The notes under the pieces were generated by a model. It ran no database searches, was not told the origin of the DNA, and saw only the letters and a list, made by a program, of their open reading frames with translations. Positions 9,113 through 20,885 of a stretch of 40,427 nucleotides of DNA are shown here, in pieces (within the stretch, counting starts at the first letter, position 1; every line of letters begins with the position of its first letter). The stretch covers positions 1-40,427 of the forward strand of contig JAOAEA010000034.1 in the NCBI GenBank assembly GCA_026417035.1. Reading direction: 5' to 3'. Source of the stretch: Burkholderiales bacterium. Lineage in GTDB: Bacteria; Pseudomonadota; Gammaproteobacteria; Burkholderiales; SG8-39. The translations under genes and the position numbers were made by a program.

Positions 9113-10191
9113 GCGAGCGCATCGTGGTGGGCATGTCCGGCGGGGTGGACTCGTCGGTGGCGGCGCTCGTCCTCAAGCGGCAGGGCTTCGAGGTCGTCGG
9201 CCTCTTCATGAAGAACTGGGAGGACGACGACGACGACGAGCATTGCTCGACGCGGCAGGATCTCGTGGACGTCGCGAGCGTCTGCGACGTGCTCGGCGTC
9301 GAGCTCGAGGTCGTCAACTTCGCCGCCGAGTACCGGGAGCGCGTCTTCGCGAGCTTCCTCGCCGAATACGCCGCGGGCCGCACTCCCAACCCGGACGTGC
9401 TCTGCAACGCGGAGATCAAGTTCAAGGCCTTCCTCGACCACGCGCTGGCGATGGGCGCCGGGCGCATCGCCACCGGCCACTACGCCGGCGTGCGCGAGAC
9501 CGCCCCGGGGCGCTTCGAGCTCCTGCGCGCCGCCGACGCGGCGAAGGACCAGAGCTACTTCCTGCACCGGCTGACGCAGGCGCAGCTCGCGCGCGTCGTC
9601 TTCCCGCTCGCCGGTTACCGCAAGAGCGAGGTGCGCCGGATCGCCCGCGAGGCCGGGCTGCCGGTCGCGGAGAAGAAGGACTCCACCGGCATCTGCTTCA
9701 TCGGCGAGCGGCCGTTCCGCGAGTTCCTGAACCGCTACCTGCCGCGCGCGCCGGGGCTCGTGCGCACGCCCGACGGCGAGGTGGTGGGCGAGCACATCGG
9801 GCTCGCCTTCTACACCATCGGCCAGCGCAAGGGCATCGGCATCGGCGGCCGGCGCGGCGACGCGGGCGCCGCAGCGCCGTGGTACGTCGCGGGCAAGGAT
9901 CTCACGCGGAACGAGCTGATCGTGGTGCGCGGCCACGACCATCCGCTGCTCCTGCGGCGCGGCCTCGTCGCCGCCGACCTCGCGTGGGTGAGCGGGGAAG
10001 CGCCCGACCCCGCCGGCGACTACACCGGCAAGACACGCTACCGGCAGGGCGACGCGGCCTGCCACATCGCGAAGCTCGCCGACAGGGCGTGCGAGGTGGA
10101 TTTCGAGGCGCCGCAGTGGGCGGTGACGCCCGGCCAGTCGCTGGTGCTCTACCGGGGCGAGGTCTGCCTCGGCGGCGGCGTGATCCAGTAG
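9109..10191 (+). CDS. mnmA: tRNA-specific 2-thiouridylase MnmA
   Basis: 360 residues. MnmA transfers sulfur to U34 of tRNA-Lys, tRNA-Glu and tRNA-Gln, after adenylating the base. The PP-loop GMSGGVDSS is at residues 8-16. The catalytic cysteine pair is C99 (NPDVLCN) and the cysteine of STGICFIG at about 195. KFKAFLDHA and TGHYA are further family landmarks. The start at 9109 overlaps the upstream stop (ATGA) and places the PP-loop at the usual distance from the N-terminus. A longer frame starting at 9058 is less likely. The gene converges on a glutathione transferase gene with only 10 bases between the stops. Confidence 0.97.
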   Translation: MSERIVVGMSGGVDSSVAALVLKRQGFEVVGLFMKNWEDDDDDEHCSTRQDLVDVASVCDVLGVELEVVNFAAEYRERVFASFLAEYAAGRTPNPDVLCNAEIKFKAFLDHALAMGAGRIATGHYAGVRETAPGRFELLRAADAAKDQSYFLHRLTQAQLARVVFPLAGYRKSEVRRIAREAGLPVAEKKDSTGICFIGERPFREFLNRYLPRAPGLVRTPDGEVVGEHIGLAFYTIGQRKGIGIGGRRGDAGAAAPWYVAGKDLTRNELIVVRGHDHPLLLRRGLVAADLAWVSGEAPDPAGDYTGKTRYRQGDAACHIAKLADRACEVDFEAPQWAVTPGQSLVLYRGEVCLGGGVIQ

Positions 10192-10201
10192 CCGCGTCGC
10201 G

Positions 10202-10810
10202 CTAGTCGCGCGGCGCGGTTTCCGCGAAGGTCGTGCGCTCGGCGAGCTTCGCCACGTGGCGGGCGAGGTTCGCGTGGCGCTCGCGCCAGCCGAGCTGCGG
10301 GAAGCGGAAGTCGAGCCACCCGAGGCAGCAGCCCACCGCGATGTCGGCGAGCGAGTAGGCGGTGCCGGAGCACCAGGCGTTCGTGCCGATCTCGCGGTCG
10401 AGCTCCGCGAGCCCCCGGTGCACCTTGCCCATCTGCCGTTCGATCCACGCGGGGCTTCGCTCGTGCGCGGGCCGCAGGTTCTCGTAGCGCACCAGGATGC
10501 CCGCGTCGGTGACGCCGTCGGCGAGCGCCTCCCAGCGGCGCACGTCGACGCGCTCGCGGTGGTCGGCGGGGATGAGCCGCGAGATCGGCGAGGCGTGGTC
10601 GAGGAATTCGACGATCACGCGCGAGTCGAAGAGGGTCCTGCCGTCCTCGAGCACGAGCACCGGGACCTTGCCGAGGGGGTTGAACGCCGGCACGGCGCTC
10701 TCGGGGGACATGACGTTGTCGAGCTCGAGGTCGAGGTCGATGCGCTTCTCGGCGGCGACGATGCGCACCTTGCGCGTGAACGGGCTGGCGAGGGAACCGA
10801 AGAGCTTCAT
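10202..10810 (-). CDS. Glutathione S-transferase family protein (YibF-like)
   Basis: 202 residues. The N-terminal thioredoxin-like domain starts MKLFGSLASPFTRKVRI and contains NPLGKVPVL (cis-proline loop) and the glutathione-binding FDSRVIVEFLD. An all-helical C-terminal domain follows, with YSLADIAVGCCLGWL as the usual N-capping motif. The overall pattern is closest to YibF-type transferases. The substrate is unknown. ATG 10810 is chosen because upstream codons are arginine-rich and because a TATACT -10-like hexamer lies at 10837-10842 on the minus strand, upstream of this start. Confidence 0.9.
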   Translation of the reverse strand: MKLFGSLASPFTRKVRIVAAEKRIDLDLELDNVMSPESAVPAFNPLGKVPVLVLEDGRTLFDSRVIVEFLDHASPISRLIPADHRERVDVRRWEALADGVTDAGILVRYENLRPAHERSPAWIERQMGKVHRGLAELDREIGTNAWCSGTAYSLADIAVGCCLGWLDFRFPQLGWRERHANLARHVAKLAERTTFAETAPRD

Positions 10811-10908
10811 GGCCGGACGGGAAGGAGGCTCGGCGGAGTATATAGCAGCCGACCGCCCGCGAACGCGCGGGGCGCGCAAGCCGCAGGGCGGGCGGGGGCG
10901 CGTGATAA

Positions 10909-12294
<1,386 letters not shown>

Positions 12295-12306
12295 GGACGC
12301 GGGCGC

Positions 12307-13170
12307 TCAGCGCGCCTTCTCGCTCTCGAGGGGCGGGAGCGAGCGCAGGTAGGCGATCACCGCCGCCATGTCGGCCTCCGTCAGCTTGCTCGTGGCGTTG
12401 CGGACCACCTCGGCCATCGCCTCGGCGGCGACGTCGCCGTCGGGCGTCATCGCGGTGCGCAGGTATTCCGCCAGGTCGGCGTCGCTCCACTTCTTGAGCC
12501 GGGTCGGGGTGAGGTTCGGGACGTTCTTCCCCTCCGGCCCCTTGCCACCCGCGAGGTAACGGTCCTGCCGCGGCCCGCCGAGGACGTTGCGCGGCGTGTG
12601 GCACTCGCCGCAGTGGCCCGGCCCCTGCACCAGGTAAGCGCCGCGTTTCGCCGGCTCGGAAAGGCCCGCGGGCGCGACGAACGCACCCGGCTTGAAGAAG
12701 AGCCACTTCCACCCGGCGAGCGGGAAGCGGTAGCCGTAGGGGAACTTGAGCTCGTGCGGGCGATTCGGGCGCTCGCTCGGCGGAAGCGTCCGCAGGAACG
12801 CCCACAGGTCGCGCAGGTCCGCGTCGGTGAGCTTCGTATAGGACGGGTAGGGGAAGGCGGGATAGTAGTGCGCGCCGTCCGGGCGCAGCCCGAGCCGCAT
12901 CGCACGCACGAAGTCGGCCTCGGACCACGCGCCGATCCCCGCCTTCGGGTGCGGGGTGATATTCGGGCCGTAGAAGGTGCCGAAGGGCGTCGCGAGCGCG
13001 CGGCCGCCGGCGTAGGGCCGCGCGCCGGGCGCCGCGTCGGTGTGGCAGGCGAGGCAGCCGCCGATCGCGGCGAGGTATTCGCCGCGCTTCGCGTCGCCCT
13101 GCGCGGCCACGGCCGGCGGCAGGGCCGCGAGCACTGCGGCGAGGGCTGCCGCCGCGAGCGGGCGTCGCAT
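12307..13170 (-). CDS. Exported diheme cytochrome c
   Basis: 287 residues. It has a signal peptide (residues 1-23, PPAVAAQG) and two class I heme c sites: CLACH (C39-H43) and CGECH (C187-H191). Between them are NITPHPKAGIGAW and PAFPYPSYTKLTD, typical of the diheme cytochrome c subunits of membrane dehydrogenases such as alcohol or sulfite dehydrogenases. No dehydrogenase gene is next to it. It follows a cytochrome c' gene in the same direction with 71 bases between, and the two may be co-expressed. Role: periplasmic electron carrier; partner unknown. Confidence 0.9.
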   Translation of the reverse strand: MRRPLAAAALAAVLAALPPAVAAQGDAKRGEYLAAIGGCLACHTDAAPGARPYAGGRALATPFGTFYGPNITPHPKAGIGAWSEADFVRAMRLGLRPDGAHYYPAFPYPSYTKLTDADLRDLWAFLRTLPPSERPNRPHELKFPYGYRFPLAGWKWLFFKPGAFVAPAGLSEPAKRGAYLVQGPGHCGECHTPRNVLGGPRQDRYLAGGKGPEGKNVPNLTPTRLKKWSDADLAEYLRTAMTPDGDVAAEAMAEVVRNATSKLTEADMAAVIAYLRSLPPLESEKAR

Positions 13171-13241
13171 CGGGATGCGGGTTGCCGTCGGGACGAAAGG
13201 CGCGCCGCCCCGCCGCGGGCGGGACGGCGCCGGCCTTCCCT

Positions 13242-13700
13242 TCACTGCTTCTCGCGGAAGTTGTCGTGGCAGCCGGAGCAGGTCTTGCCGACCTCGCCGA
13301 TCGCGGCCTTGATCTTCGCCTCGTCGCCGCTTTTCGCGACGGCGGCGAGGTTGGCGATCGCGGTCTGCATCTGCTCCTGCCCCTGCTTGAATTTCGGGTC
13401 GGCGAACGCCGCCGGCAGGGTCGCGCTCTTCACGTCCTTGGTGGCGTCCGTGAAACCGTCCCACGGCATCCGGGCGAGGACCTCGAGATAGCCGGCGTTG
13501 CGCGCGACGACCTCGGCGTTGAAGGGCACCCGGCCCTGGGCCATGCCGCCGAGCGGCCCGAAGTACTTGGCGACGAGCACCATCGCCGACTGGCGCTGCT
13601 TCACGAGTGTCTCGGGCTTCACTTGGGCGCTCGCCGTCGCGGCAACGCCGATGCCCGCGGCGATGGCGATGCCCGCGAGCAGGTGCTTCTTCGTCAACAT
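13242..13700 (-). CDS. cycP: Cytochrome c'
   Basis: 152 residues from ATG 13700, which has a very strong AAGGAGGA ribosome binding site 5 bases upstream; an in-frame ATG 15 bases earlier lies ahead of that site and is rejected. The signal peptide ends near ATASAQ. The heme motif CSGCH (C141, C144, H145) is at the extreme C-terminus after a four-helix bundle, diagnostic for class II cytochrome c'. The family binds NO at a five-coordinate heme and protects denitrifiers from nitrosative stress, which fits the nir locus elsewhere in the window. No FNR/Dnr box is visible upstream. Confidence 0.93.
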   Translation of the reverse strand: MLTKKHLLAGIAIAAGIGVAATASAQVKPETLVKQRQSAMVLVAKYFGPLGGMAQGRVPFNAEVVARNAGYLEVLARMPWDGFTDATKDVKSATLPAAFADPKFKQGQEQMQTAIANLAAVAKSGDEAKIKAAIGEVGKTCSGCHDNFREKQ

Positions 13701-13891
13701 GCAGTCCTCCTTCATGGGTTGGATGGTCCTCGCGGCGGCGCGTCACGCGACGGGCCGCCGCCACGCCGCTTCCGGCGGCACCGGTGCCGCAGCACCGCCG
13801 GGCGCCCAGCCGGAGCCGGGCAAGCCCGACGAGAACAGCGGCGGCCGCCCGGTTATTCCGGCCGCCGGCGCGCCCCCGCCGTCCGGGCCGA

Positions 13892-14824
13892 TCAAACCAC
13901 GGCCTCCTGCTTCTTCTCCCGCACCGGCTTCACCAGGTCCTCGCGCTTCACCCCGAGCCAGCGCACCAGCGGGGCCATGACGAGCACCGAGGAGTAGATG
14001 CCGAACAGGATGCCGATGGTGAGGGCGACGGCGAAGTAGTGCAGCGCCGGGCCGCCGAAGAGGAGCATCGACAGCACCATGATCTGGGTGCTGCCGTGGG
14101 TGATGATCGTGCGCGACATGGTGCGCGTGATCGCGTTGTCGATGATCTCGTTCACCGAGGCCTTGCGCATCTTGCGGAAGTTCTCGCGGATCCGGTCGGC
14201 GACGACCACCGACTCGTTCACCGAGTAGCCGAGGATCGCGAGCACCGCGGCGAGCACCGGCAGCGAGAACTCCCACTGGAAGAACGCGAAGAAGCCGAGG
14301 ATGATCACGACGTCGTGCAGGTTCGCGATGATCGCCGCCACACCGAATTTCCACTCGAACCGCAGCGCGAGGTACAGGACGATGCCGAGCGCGGTCACCG
14401 CGAGCGCGATCGCGCCGTTCTCGGCGAGCTCGCGGCCGACCTGCGGGCCGACGAACTCCACGCGGCGCAGCTCCGCGCCGGGGTGGTCCGCGCCGATCGC
14501 CGCCATCACCGCCCGCGAGAGATCGGCGCTCGTCTGGCCCTTCGCGAGCGGCAGCCGGATCAGCACGTCGCGCGACGAGCCGAAGTTCTGCACCGCGAAG
14601 TCGCTGTAGCCCTTCGCCTCGAGGCTCTTGCGCAGGCCCTCGACGTCGGCGGCCTGCGCGAAGCTCACTTCCATCACCGTGCCGCCGGTGAACTCGATCG
14701 AGAAATTGAGGCCCTTCACGGCGAGGAAGAAGACGGCGGCGAGGAACGTCACCACCGAGATGACGTTGAACGCGAGCGCGTACCGCATGAACGGTATGTC
14801 GCGCCGGATCTTGAAGAACTCCAT
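13892..14824 (-). CDS. secF: Protein translocase subunit SecF
   Basis: 310 residues. SecF works with SecD and YajC on the SecYEG channel, using the proton gradient to pull preproteins into the periplasm. The first helix is followed by FSIEFTGGTVMEV, the SecF hallmark. Six transmembrane segments are visible, with the first followed by a ~100-residue periplasmic loop and LRFEWKFGVAAIIANLHDV, YSVNESVVVADRIRE and TMSRTIITHGSTQ. The start is 35 bases after the secD stop, in the conserved order yajC-secD-secF. The C-terminus is long and basic, which is common. Confidence 0.97.
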   Translation of the reverse strand: MEFFKIRRDIPFMRYALAFNVISVVTFLAAVFFLAVKGLNFSIEFTGGTVMEVSFAQAADVEGLRKSLEAKGYSDFAVQNFGSSRDVLIRLPLAKGQTSADLSRAVMAAIGADHPGAELRRVEFVGPQVGRELAENGAIALAVTALGIVLYLALRFEWKFGVAAIIANLHDVVIILGFFAFFQWEFSLPVLAAVLAILGYSVNESVVVADRIRENFRKMRKASVNEIIDNAITRTMSRTIITHGSTQIMVLSMLLFGGPALHYFAVALTIGILFGIYSSVLVMAPLVRWLGVKREDLVKPVREKKQEAVV

Positions 14825-14859
14825 GTTCGCTTCCCGTCAGTGGCGTGCGGCGCGCGCGG

Positions 14860-16722
14860 TTACTTCCACGCCGTGTTGCCGATGTGCACGCGCTCGAGCT
14901 TGCGCCGCCGCCCGTAGGTGAGGTTCACCATCGCGCGGCTCACCACCACCGCGCTGAAGAGCGAGGTGAGGATGCCGAGCACGTGCACGACGGCGAAGCC
15001 GCGCACCGGCCCGGAGCCGAAGATGAGCAGCGCGAGCCCCGCGATCAGCGTCGTCACGTTCGAGTCGAGGATGGTGCCGAAGGCCTTCTCGTAGCCGGCC
15101 GCGATCGCCGCCTGGGGCGTGGCGCCGCCGCGCAGCTCCTCGCGGATGCGCTCGTTGATGAGCACGTTCGCGTCGATCGCCATGCCGAGCGTGAGGGCGA
15201 TGGCGGCGATGCCGGGCAGCGTGAGGGTGGCCTGCAGCATCGACAGCAGCGCGATCAGCAGCAGCAGGTTCGCCACCAGCGCGAGCGCCGAGAAGACGCC
15301 GAAGACCTCGTAATAGACGACGATGAAGAACGCGAGCGCCAGGAAGCCGTAGACGGTGGCCTTGAAGCCCTTCTCGATGTTCTCGGCGCCGAGGCTCGGG
15401 CCGACGGTGCGCTCCTCGACGATCTCCATCGGGGCGGCGAGCGCGCCGGCGCGCAGGAGCAGCGCGATGTCGTTCGCCTCGGTCGTCGTCATCCGCCCCG
15501 AGATCTGCACGCGCCCGCCCGCGATCTCGGTGCGGATCACCGGCGCGGTGACCACCTCGCCCTTGCCCTTCTCGACGAGCAGGATCGCCATGCGCTTGCC
15601 GACGTTCTCGCGCGTGATCTCCTTGAAGATGCGCGCCCCGGTCGCGTCGAGCGTGAGGTGGACCGCGGGCTCCTGCGTCTGGCTGTCGAAGCCCGGCTGC
15701 GCGTCGGTGAGCCGCTCGCCGGTGAGCACGACCTGGCGCTTCACCAGGATCGGCGCGCCGTTGCGGTCCTCGAAGTACTCGGACCCGAAGGGCACCTGGC
15801 CCGCCTTCGCGGCGGCGAGCGCCGCGGGGTTCGAGTTGTCCTCGTCCACCATGCGGATCTCGAGCGTCGCCGTGCGCCCGAGGATCTCCTTCGCCTTCGC
15901 GGTGTCCTGCACGCCGGGCAGCTGCACGACGATCCGCTCGGCGCCCTGCTGCTGGATCACCGGCTCGGCGACGCCGAGCTCGTTGATGCGGTTGTGCAGC
16001 GTCTGGATGTTCTGCTTGAGCGCGTACTCCTCGAGGCGCTTCGCCGCCTCGGGACGCAGGGTGCCCGCGAGCCGCTGCGTCGCACCCTCGCCGCCGCGCA
16101 CGCTGAAGGCGAGCTCGGGGAACGCCGACTCGATCGCGCCGCGCGCGGCGTCGAGCGCGGCGGCGTCCTGGAACTGGATCACGACCTCCTGGCCGACGCG
16201 GCTCACCGACGCGCCGCGGATCTTCTTCTCGCGGAGGTGGCTGCGGATGTCGGCGGCGAGGCTGTCGAGACGCTTGGTCACCGCCGCGCGCATGTCGATC
16301 TGCAGCAGGAAGTGCACCCCGCCGCGCAGGTCGAGGCCGAGGTACATCGGCAGGGCCCGGATCGCGCGCAGCCACGCGGGCGAGGCCGAGAGGAGGTTGA
16401 GCGCGACGGTGTAGCTCGGGTTCGCCGCGTCGGGGTTGAGCGCGCGCTCGAGGACGTCGCGCGCGCGGAGCTGGACGTCGGTGCTCGCGAAACGCGCCTT
16501 GACGCCGGTCGGGTCGAGGAAGATCCCGGTCGGCTCGATCCCCGCCTCCCTGAGCACCGACTCGACCCGGCCGAGGGTGGCCTGGTCCACCTTGACGGTG
16601 GCCTTCGCGCTCGAGACCTGGACCGCGGGCGACTCGCCGAAGAAGTTGGGCAGCGTGTAGAGGAAGCCGAGCGCGAGCGCCACGGCCACGGTGACGTAGA
16701 CCCAGAGGGGATAGCGGTTCAT
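14860..16722 (-). CDS. secD: Protein translocase subunit SecD
   Basis: 620 residues, six transmembrane helices and a large periplasmic head between helices 1 and 2. Family landmarks include GLDLRGGVHFLLQ after the first helix, RINELGVAEPVIQQQG, VVQLPGVQD and the helix-4/5 segment GMAIDANVLINERIREE, where D and R are part of the proton path known from SecDF structures. It starts 46 bases after yajC ends and precedes secF. The head domain is of the long form typical of proteobacteria. Confidence 0.97.
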   Translation of the reverse strand: MNRYPLWVYVTVAVALALGFLYTLPNFFGESPAVQVSSAKATVKVDQATLGRVESVLREAGIEPTGIFLDPTGVKARFASTDVQLRARDVLERALNPDAANPSYTVALNLLSASPAWLRAIRALPMYLGLDLRGGVHFLLQIDMRAAVTKRLDSLAADIRSHLREKKIRGASVSRVGQEVVIQFQDAAALDAARGAIESAFPELAFSVRGGEGATQRLAGTLRPEAAKRLEEYALKQNIQTLHNRINELGVAEPVIQQQGAERIVVQLPGVQDTAKAKEILGRTATLEIRMVDEDNSNPAALAAAKAGQVPFGSEYFEDRNGAPILVKRQVVLTGERLTDAQPGFDSQTQEPAVHLTLDATGARIFKEITRENVGKRMAILLVEKGKGEVVTAPVIRTEIAGGRVQISGRMTTTEANDIALLLRAGALAAPMEIVEERTVGPSLGAENIEKGFKATVYGFLALAFFIVVYYEVFGVFSALALVANLLLLIALLSMLQATLTLPGIAAIALTLGMAIDANVLINERIREELRGGATPQAAIAAGYEKAFGTILDSNVTTLIAGLALLIFGSGPVRGFAVVHVLGILTSLFSAVVVSRAMVNLTYGRRRKLERVHIGNTAWK

Positions 16723-16768
16723 GCGTTGCCCCGGAAATGCCCGCCGCGCGCGCGGCGGGCCGCGCGCC

Positions 16769-17089
16769 TCAGAGCGCCTTGATCGAGCCCTTGGGCAGCA
16801 GCGTCTGCACCGCCTGCTTCTGCACCGTGATCTCGGTGTTGGGCGCCACCTCGAGGGTGATGTAGGCGTCGGCGATCTTCGTGATCCTGCCGACGATGCC
16901 GCCGGCGGTCACCACTTCGGCGCCCTTCTCGAGGGCGTCGATCATCGCCTTGTGCTCCTTCGCGCGCTTCATCTGCGGGCGGATCAGGATGAAGTAGAAC
17001 ACGACGAGCATCAGGACGAGCATGCCGATGTTCAGCATCCCCGCGTCGGCGCCCGGCGCGCCGGCCTGGGCGTAAGCGTTGGCGATCAT
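16769..17089 (-). CDS. yajC: Preprotein translocase accessory subunit YajC
   Basis: 106 residues with one N-terminal transmembrane helix (IGMLVLMLVVFYFILIRPQ) followed by the conserved basic RPQMKRAKEHKAMIDALEKG and the beta-rich GDxVVTAGGIxGxI-type segment EVVTAGGIVGRI. YajC associates with SecDF. It lies between tgt and secD in the standard queA-tgt-yajC-secD-secF order. Confidence 0.96.
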   Translation of the reverse strand: MIANAYAQAGAPGADAGMLNIGMLVLMLVVFYFILIRPQMKRAKEHKAMIDALEKGAEVVTAGGIVGRITKIADAYITLEVAPNTEITVQKQAVQTLLPKGSIKAL

Positions 17090-17156
17090 GGTCCTCTCCT
17101 CGCGCGGCTCGCGAAAAACGGCGAATTATACCCGCCGGCCCGCCCGCGAGGTCCGG

Positions 17157-19398
<2,242 letters not shown>

Positions 19399-19437
19399 GG
19401 TCGTCGTCGCGATGGCGCGCGGAGCGGGTGCCGGCGC

Positions 19438-19466
19438 TTCCCTAGGGTAAGGCCTTCGCCGATAAT
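19438..19466 (+). promoter_or_regulatory. Putative sigma-70 promoter of tRNA-Leu
   Basis: A GATAAT -10 hexamer at 19461-19466 with a weak TTCCCT -35 at 19438-19443, spacer 17. Transcription would start about 15 bases before the tRNA. The -10 match is good and the -35 match is poor. Confidence 0.45.
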
Positions 19467-19488
19467 CCGCCCGACTGCGCGCCCCCGG

Positions 19489-19575
19489 GCCGGGATGGCG
19501 GAACTGGTAGACGCAGCGGACTCAAAATCCGCCGCCCGCGAGGGCGTGGGGGTTCGATTCCCCCTCCCGGCACCA
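19489..19575 (+). tRNA. tRNA-Leu (anticodon CAA)
   Basis: 87 bases including an encoded CCA end. The acceptor stem GCCGGGA (19489-19495) pairs with TCCCGGC (19565-19571). The anticodon stem GCGGA/TCCGC encloses the loop CTCAAAA, giving anticodon CAA, which reads UUG. The long variable arm (CCCGCGAGGGCG) is that of a class II tRNA, and the T loop GTTCGATTC is intact. It lies upstream of and divergent to queA. Its last 20 bases are repeated 132 bases downstream. Confidence 0.97.
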
Positions 19576-19790
19576 CGAGCGTGAGCGCGTGGTCCCGGGA
19601 AGCGGGGCGACTGCTCGCCCCGCGCGGGGGAAGCGAAAGGCGCGCCGATGTCCGAGGGCCGGCGCGCCGGGGTCGCGGCACGTGACCGATTCTCCCTCCC
19701 GGCACAACGAGCGTGAGCGCGTGGTCCCGGAAGTGGGGATCTTGCTCGCCCCGCGCGGGGGAAGCGAAAGGCGCGCCGGGGTCGCGGGAC
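19555..19790 (+). repeat. Tandem duplication of tRNA-Leu 3' end plus flank (132-bp offset)
   Basis: Unit 1 runs from 19555 (T loop of the tRNA) to 19686; unit 2 runs from 19687 to about 19790. Both start GATTCYCCCTCCCGGCAC and share CGAGCGTGAGCGCGTGGTCC and the following GCTCGCCCCGCGCGGGGGAA. Unit 1 keeps a perfect hairpin GCGGGGCGA / TCGCCCCGC (19602-19623) that could terminate the tRNA transcript; unit 2 has lost the left arm and a ~25-base internal piece. In unit 2 the CCA is changed to CAA. No integrase gene is near. The remaining bases to 19839 show nothing else. Confidence 0.75.
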
Positions 19791-19839
19791 CGGACCCGTT
19801 GGCGCGCCGACCGGCACCGCCGCTCCGGTCGAGGCGAGC

Positions 19840-20571
19840 TCAGGCCTTCTGCCGCAGCCGCTCGCCGTCGTTCGCCGAGCCCCCGCCGGCGAGCGGCTCC
19901 AGGCGGTAGCCGTGCTGGTAGATCGCCGAGAGCCGCCAGCCGTTCTCTGGCGTGAGCCCGAGCTTCGAGCGGAGCCGGCTCACGTGCGTGTCGACGGTGC
20001 GGGTGTTGAGATCGGCGGTGCGCCCCCAGACCGACTCGAGGATGTGCCCGCGCGAGACGAGCTGGCCCAGGTTGCGGAAGAGGAACACCGCCAGGTCGAA
20101 GTCCTTCTGCGTGAGATCCACCGGCACACCGCCTCGCGTGACGACGCGGCGGCCGAGATCGATGACGATGTCGCCAGCCGCCATCCGCTGCGACGTGGTG
20201 GCGGCGGCGCGGGCGCGACGGGCGAGCGCGCTCACCCGCGCGACGAGCTCCTGCTTACGCAGGGGCTTCACCACGTAGTCGTCCGCGCCCGCGGAGAGCG
20301 CCGCGACGATGTCCTCTTCGGCCTCGCGGGCGGTCGCGAACAGCACCGGCACCGGCTCGGGCACGTTGCGGCGCAGCCAGCCGAGCACCTCGATCCCCGG
20401 CATGTCCGGGAGCTCCCAGTCGAGGACATAGAGGTCGAAGCTCTCACGCGCGACCTCGCGCCGCAGAGCGCGCGAGCGGGTGGCGGCGTCCGCGGCGTGC
20501 CCGGCGCCGCCGAGCCAGAGCTTCACGAGATCGGCTTGGGCGAGATCGTCTTCGAGGAGCGCGATGCGCAT
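19840..20571 (-). CDS. OmpR-family response regulator
   Basis: 243 residues. The receiver domain has acidic pocket LEDD (residues 6-9), phospho-acceptor D51 (LYVLDWELPDMPG), and KP at about 102 (YVVKPLRK). A winged-helix DNA-binding domain follows (~135-230), with VDLTQKDFDLAVFLFRN, TRTVDTHVSRLRSKL (recognition helix) and GYRL at the end. It is the third gene of a minus-strand set: CHASE2 hybrid kinase, HPt protein, this regulator, with 2 and 3 bases between genes. The hybrid kinase and HPt probably phosphorylate it. Target genes are unknown. Confidence 0.93.
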   Translation of the reverse strand: MRIALLEDDLAQADLVKLWLGGAGHAADAATRSRALRREVARESFDLYVLDWELPDMPGIEVLGWLRRNVPEPVPVLFATAREAEEDIVAALSAGADDYVVKPLRKQELVARVSALARRARAAATTSQRMAAGDIVIDLGRRVVTRGGVPVDLTQKDFDLAVFLFRNLGQLVSRGHILESVWGRTADLNTRTVDTHVSRLRSKLGLTPENGWRLSAIYQHGYRLEPLAGGGSANDGERLRQKA

Positions 20572-20573
20572 GG

Positions 20574-20882
20574 CTAGACGTAGCGGACCTGGAGCCTTCG
20601 AAGGTAGTCGGAAAGGGTTTCCGCCCATTCGACGACGCGGCCTGCATCGTGACTTTTTGCCGCTTCCTCGATCTCGGCGCCGAGGCGCGTGATCTCGGGG
20701 AAGCCGTAGCCGCCGCCGGAGCCTTTCAGCTGGTGCCCCAGGCTGCGGGCGGTCGCGAAGTCGCCCGCCCGGGCGGCCGCGCGGATCGCAGCGGCGTCCT
20801 CGCGGCGGCGCGCGAGGAACCCGGGAACGAGCGCCGCCAGCTCCGCGTCGACCTCGACGAGGATCGCGTCGGCGTGAGGCAT
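20574..20882 (-). CDS. Histidine phosphotransfer (HPt) protein
   Basis: 102 residues, a single all-helical HPt domain. The conserved patch LGHQLKGSGGGYGF contains the phospho-accepting H50; KGS(G/A)xxxG is the family hallmark. The N-terminus (FLARRREDAAAIRAA) is the usual first helix. It begins 3 bases after the hybrid kinase stop and ends 2 bases before the OmpR-type regulator, so it is well placed to carry phosphate from the kinase receiver domain to that regulator. Confidence 0.9.
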   Translation of the reverse strand: MPHADAILVEVDAELAALVPGFLARRREDAAAIRAAARAGDFATARSLGHQLKGSGGGYGFPEITRLGAEIEEAAKSHDAGRVVEWAETLSDYLRRLQVRYV

Positions 20883-20885
20883 GGC

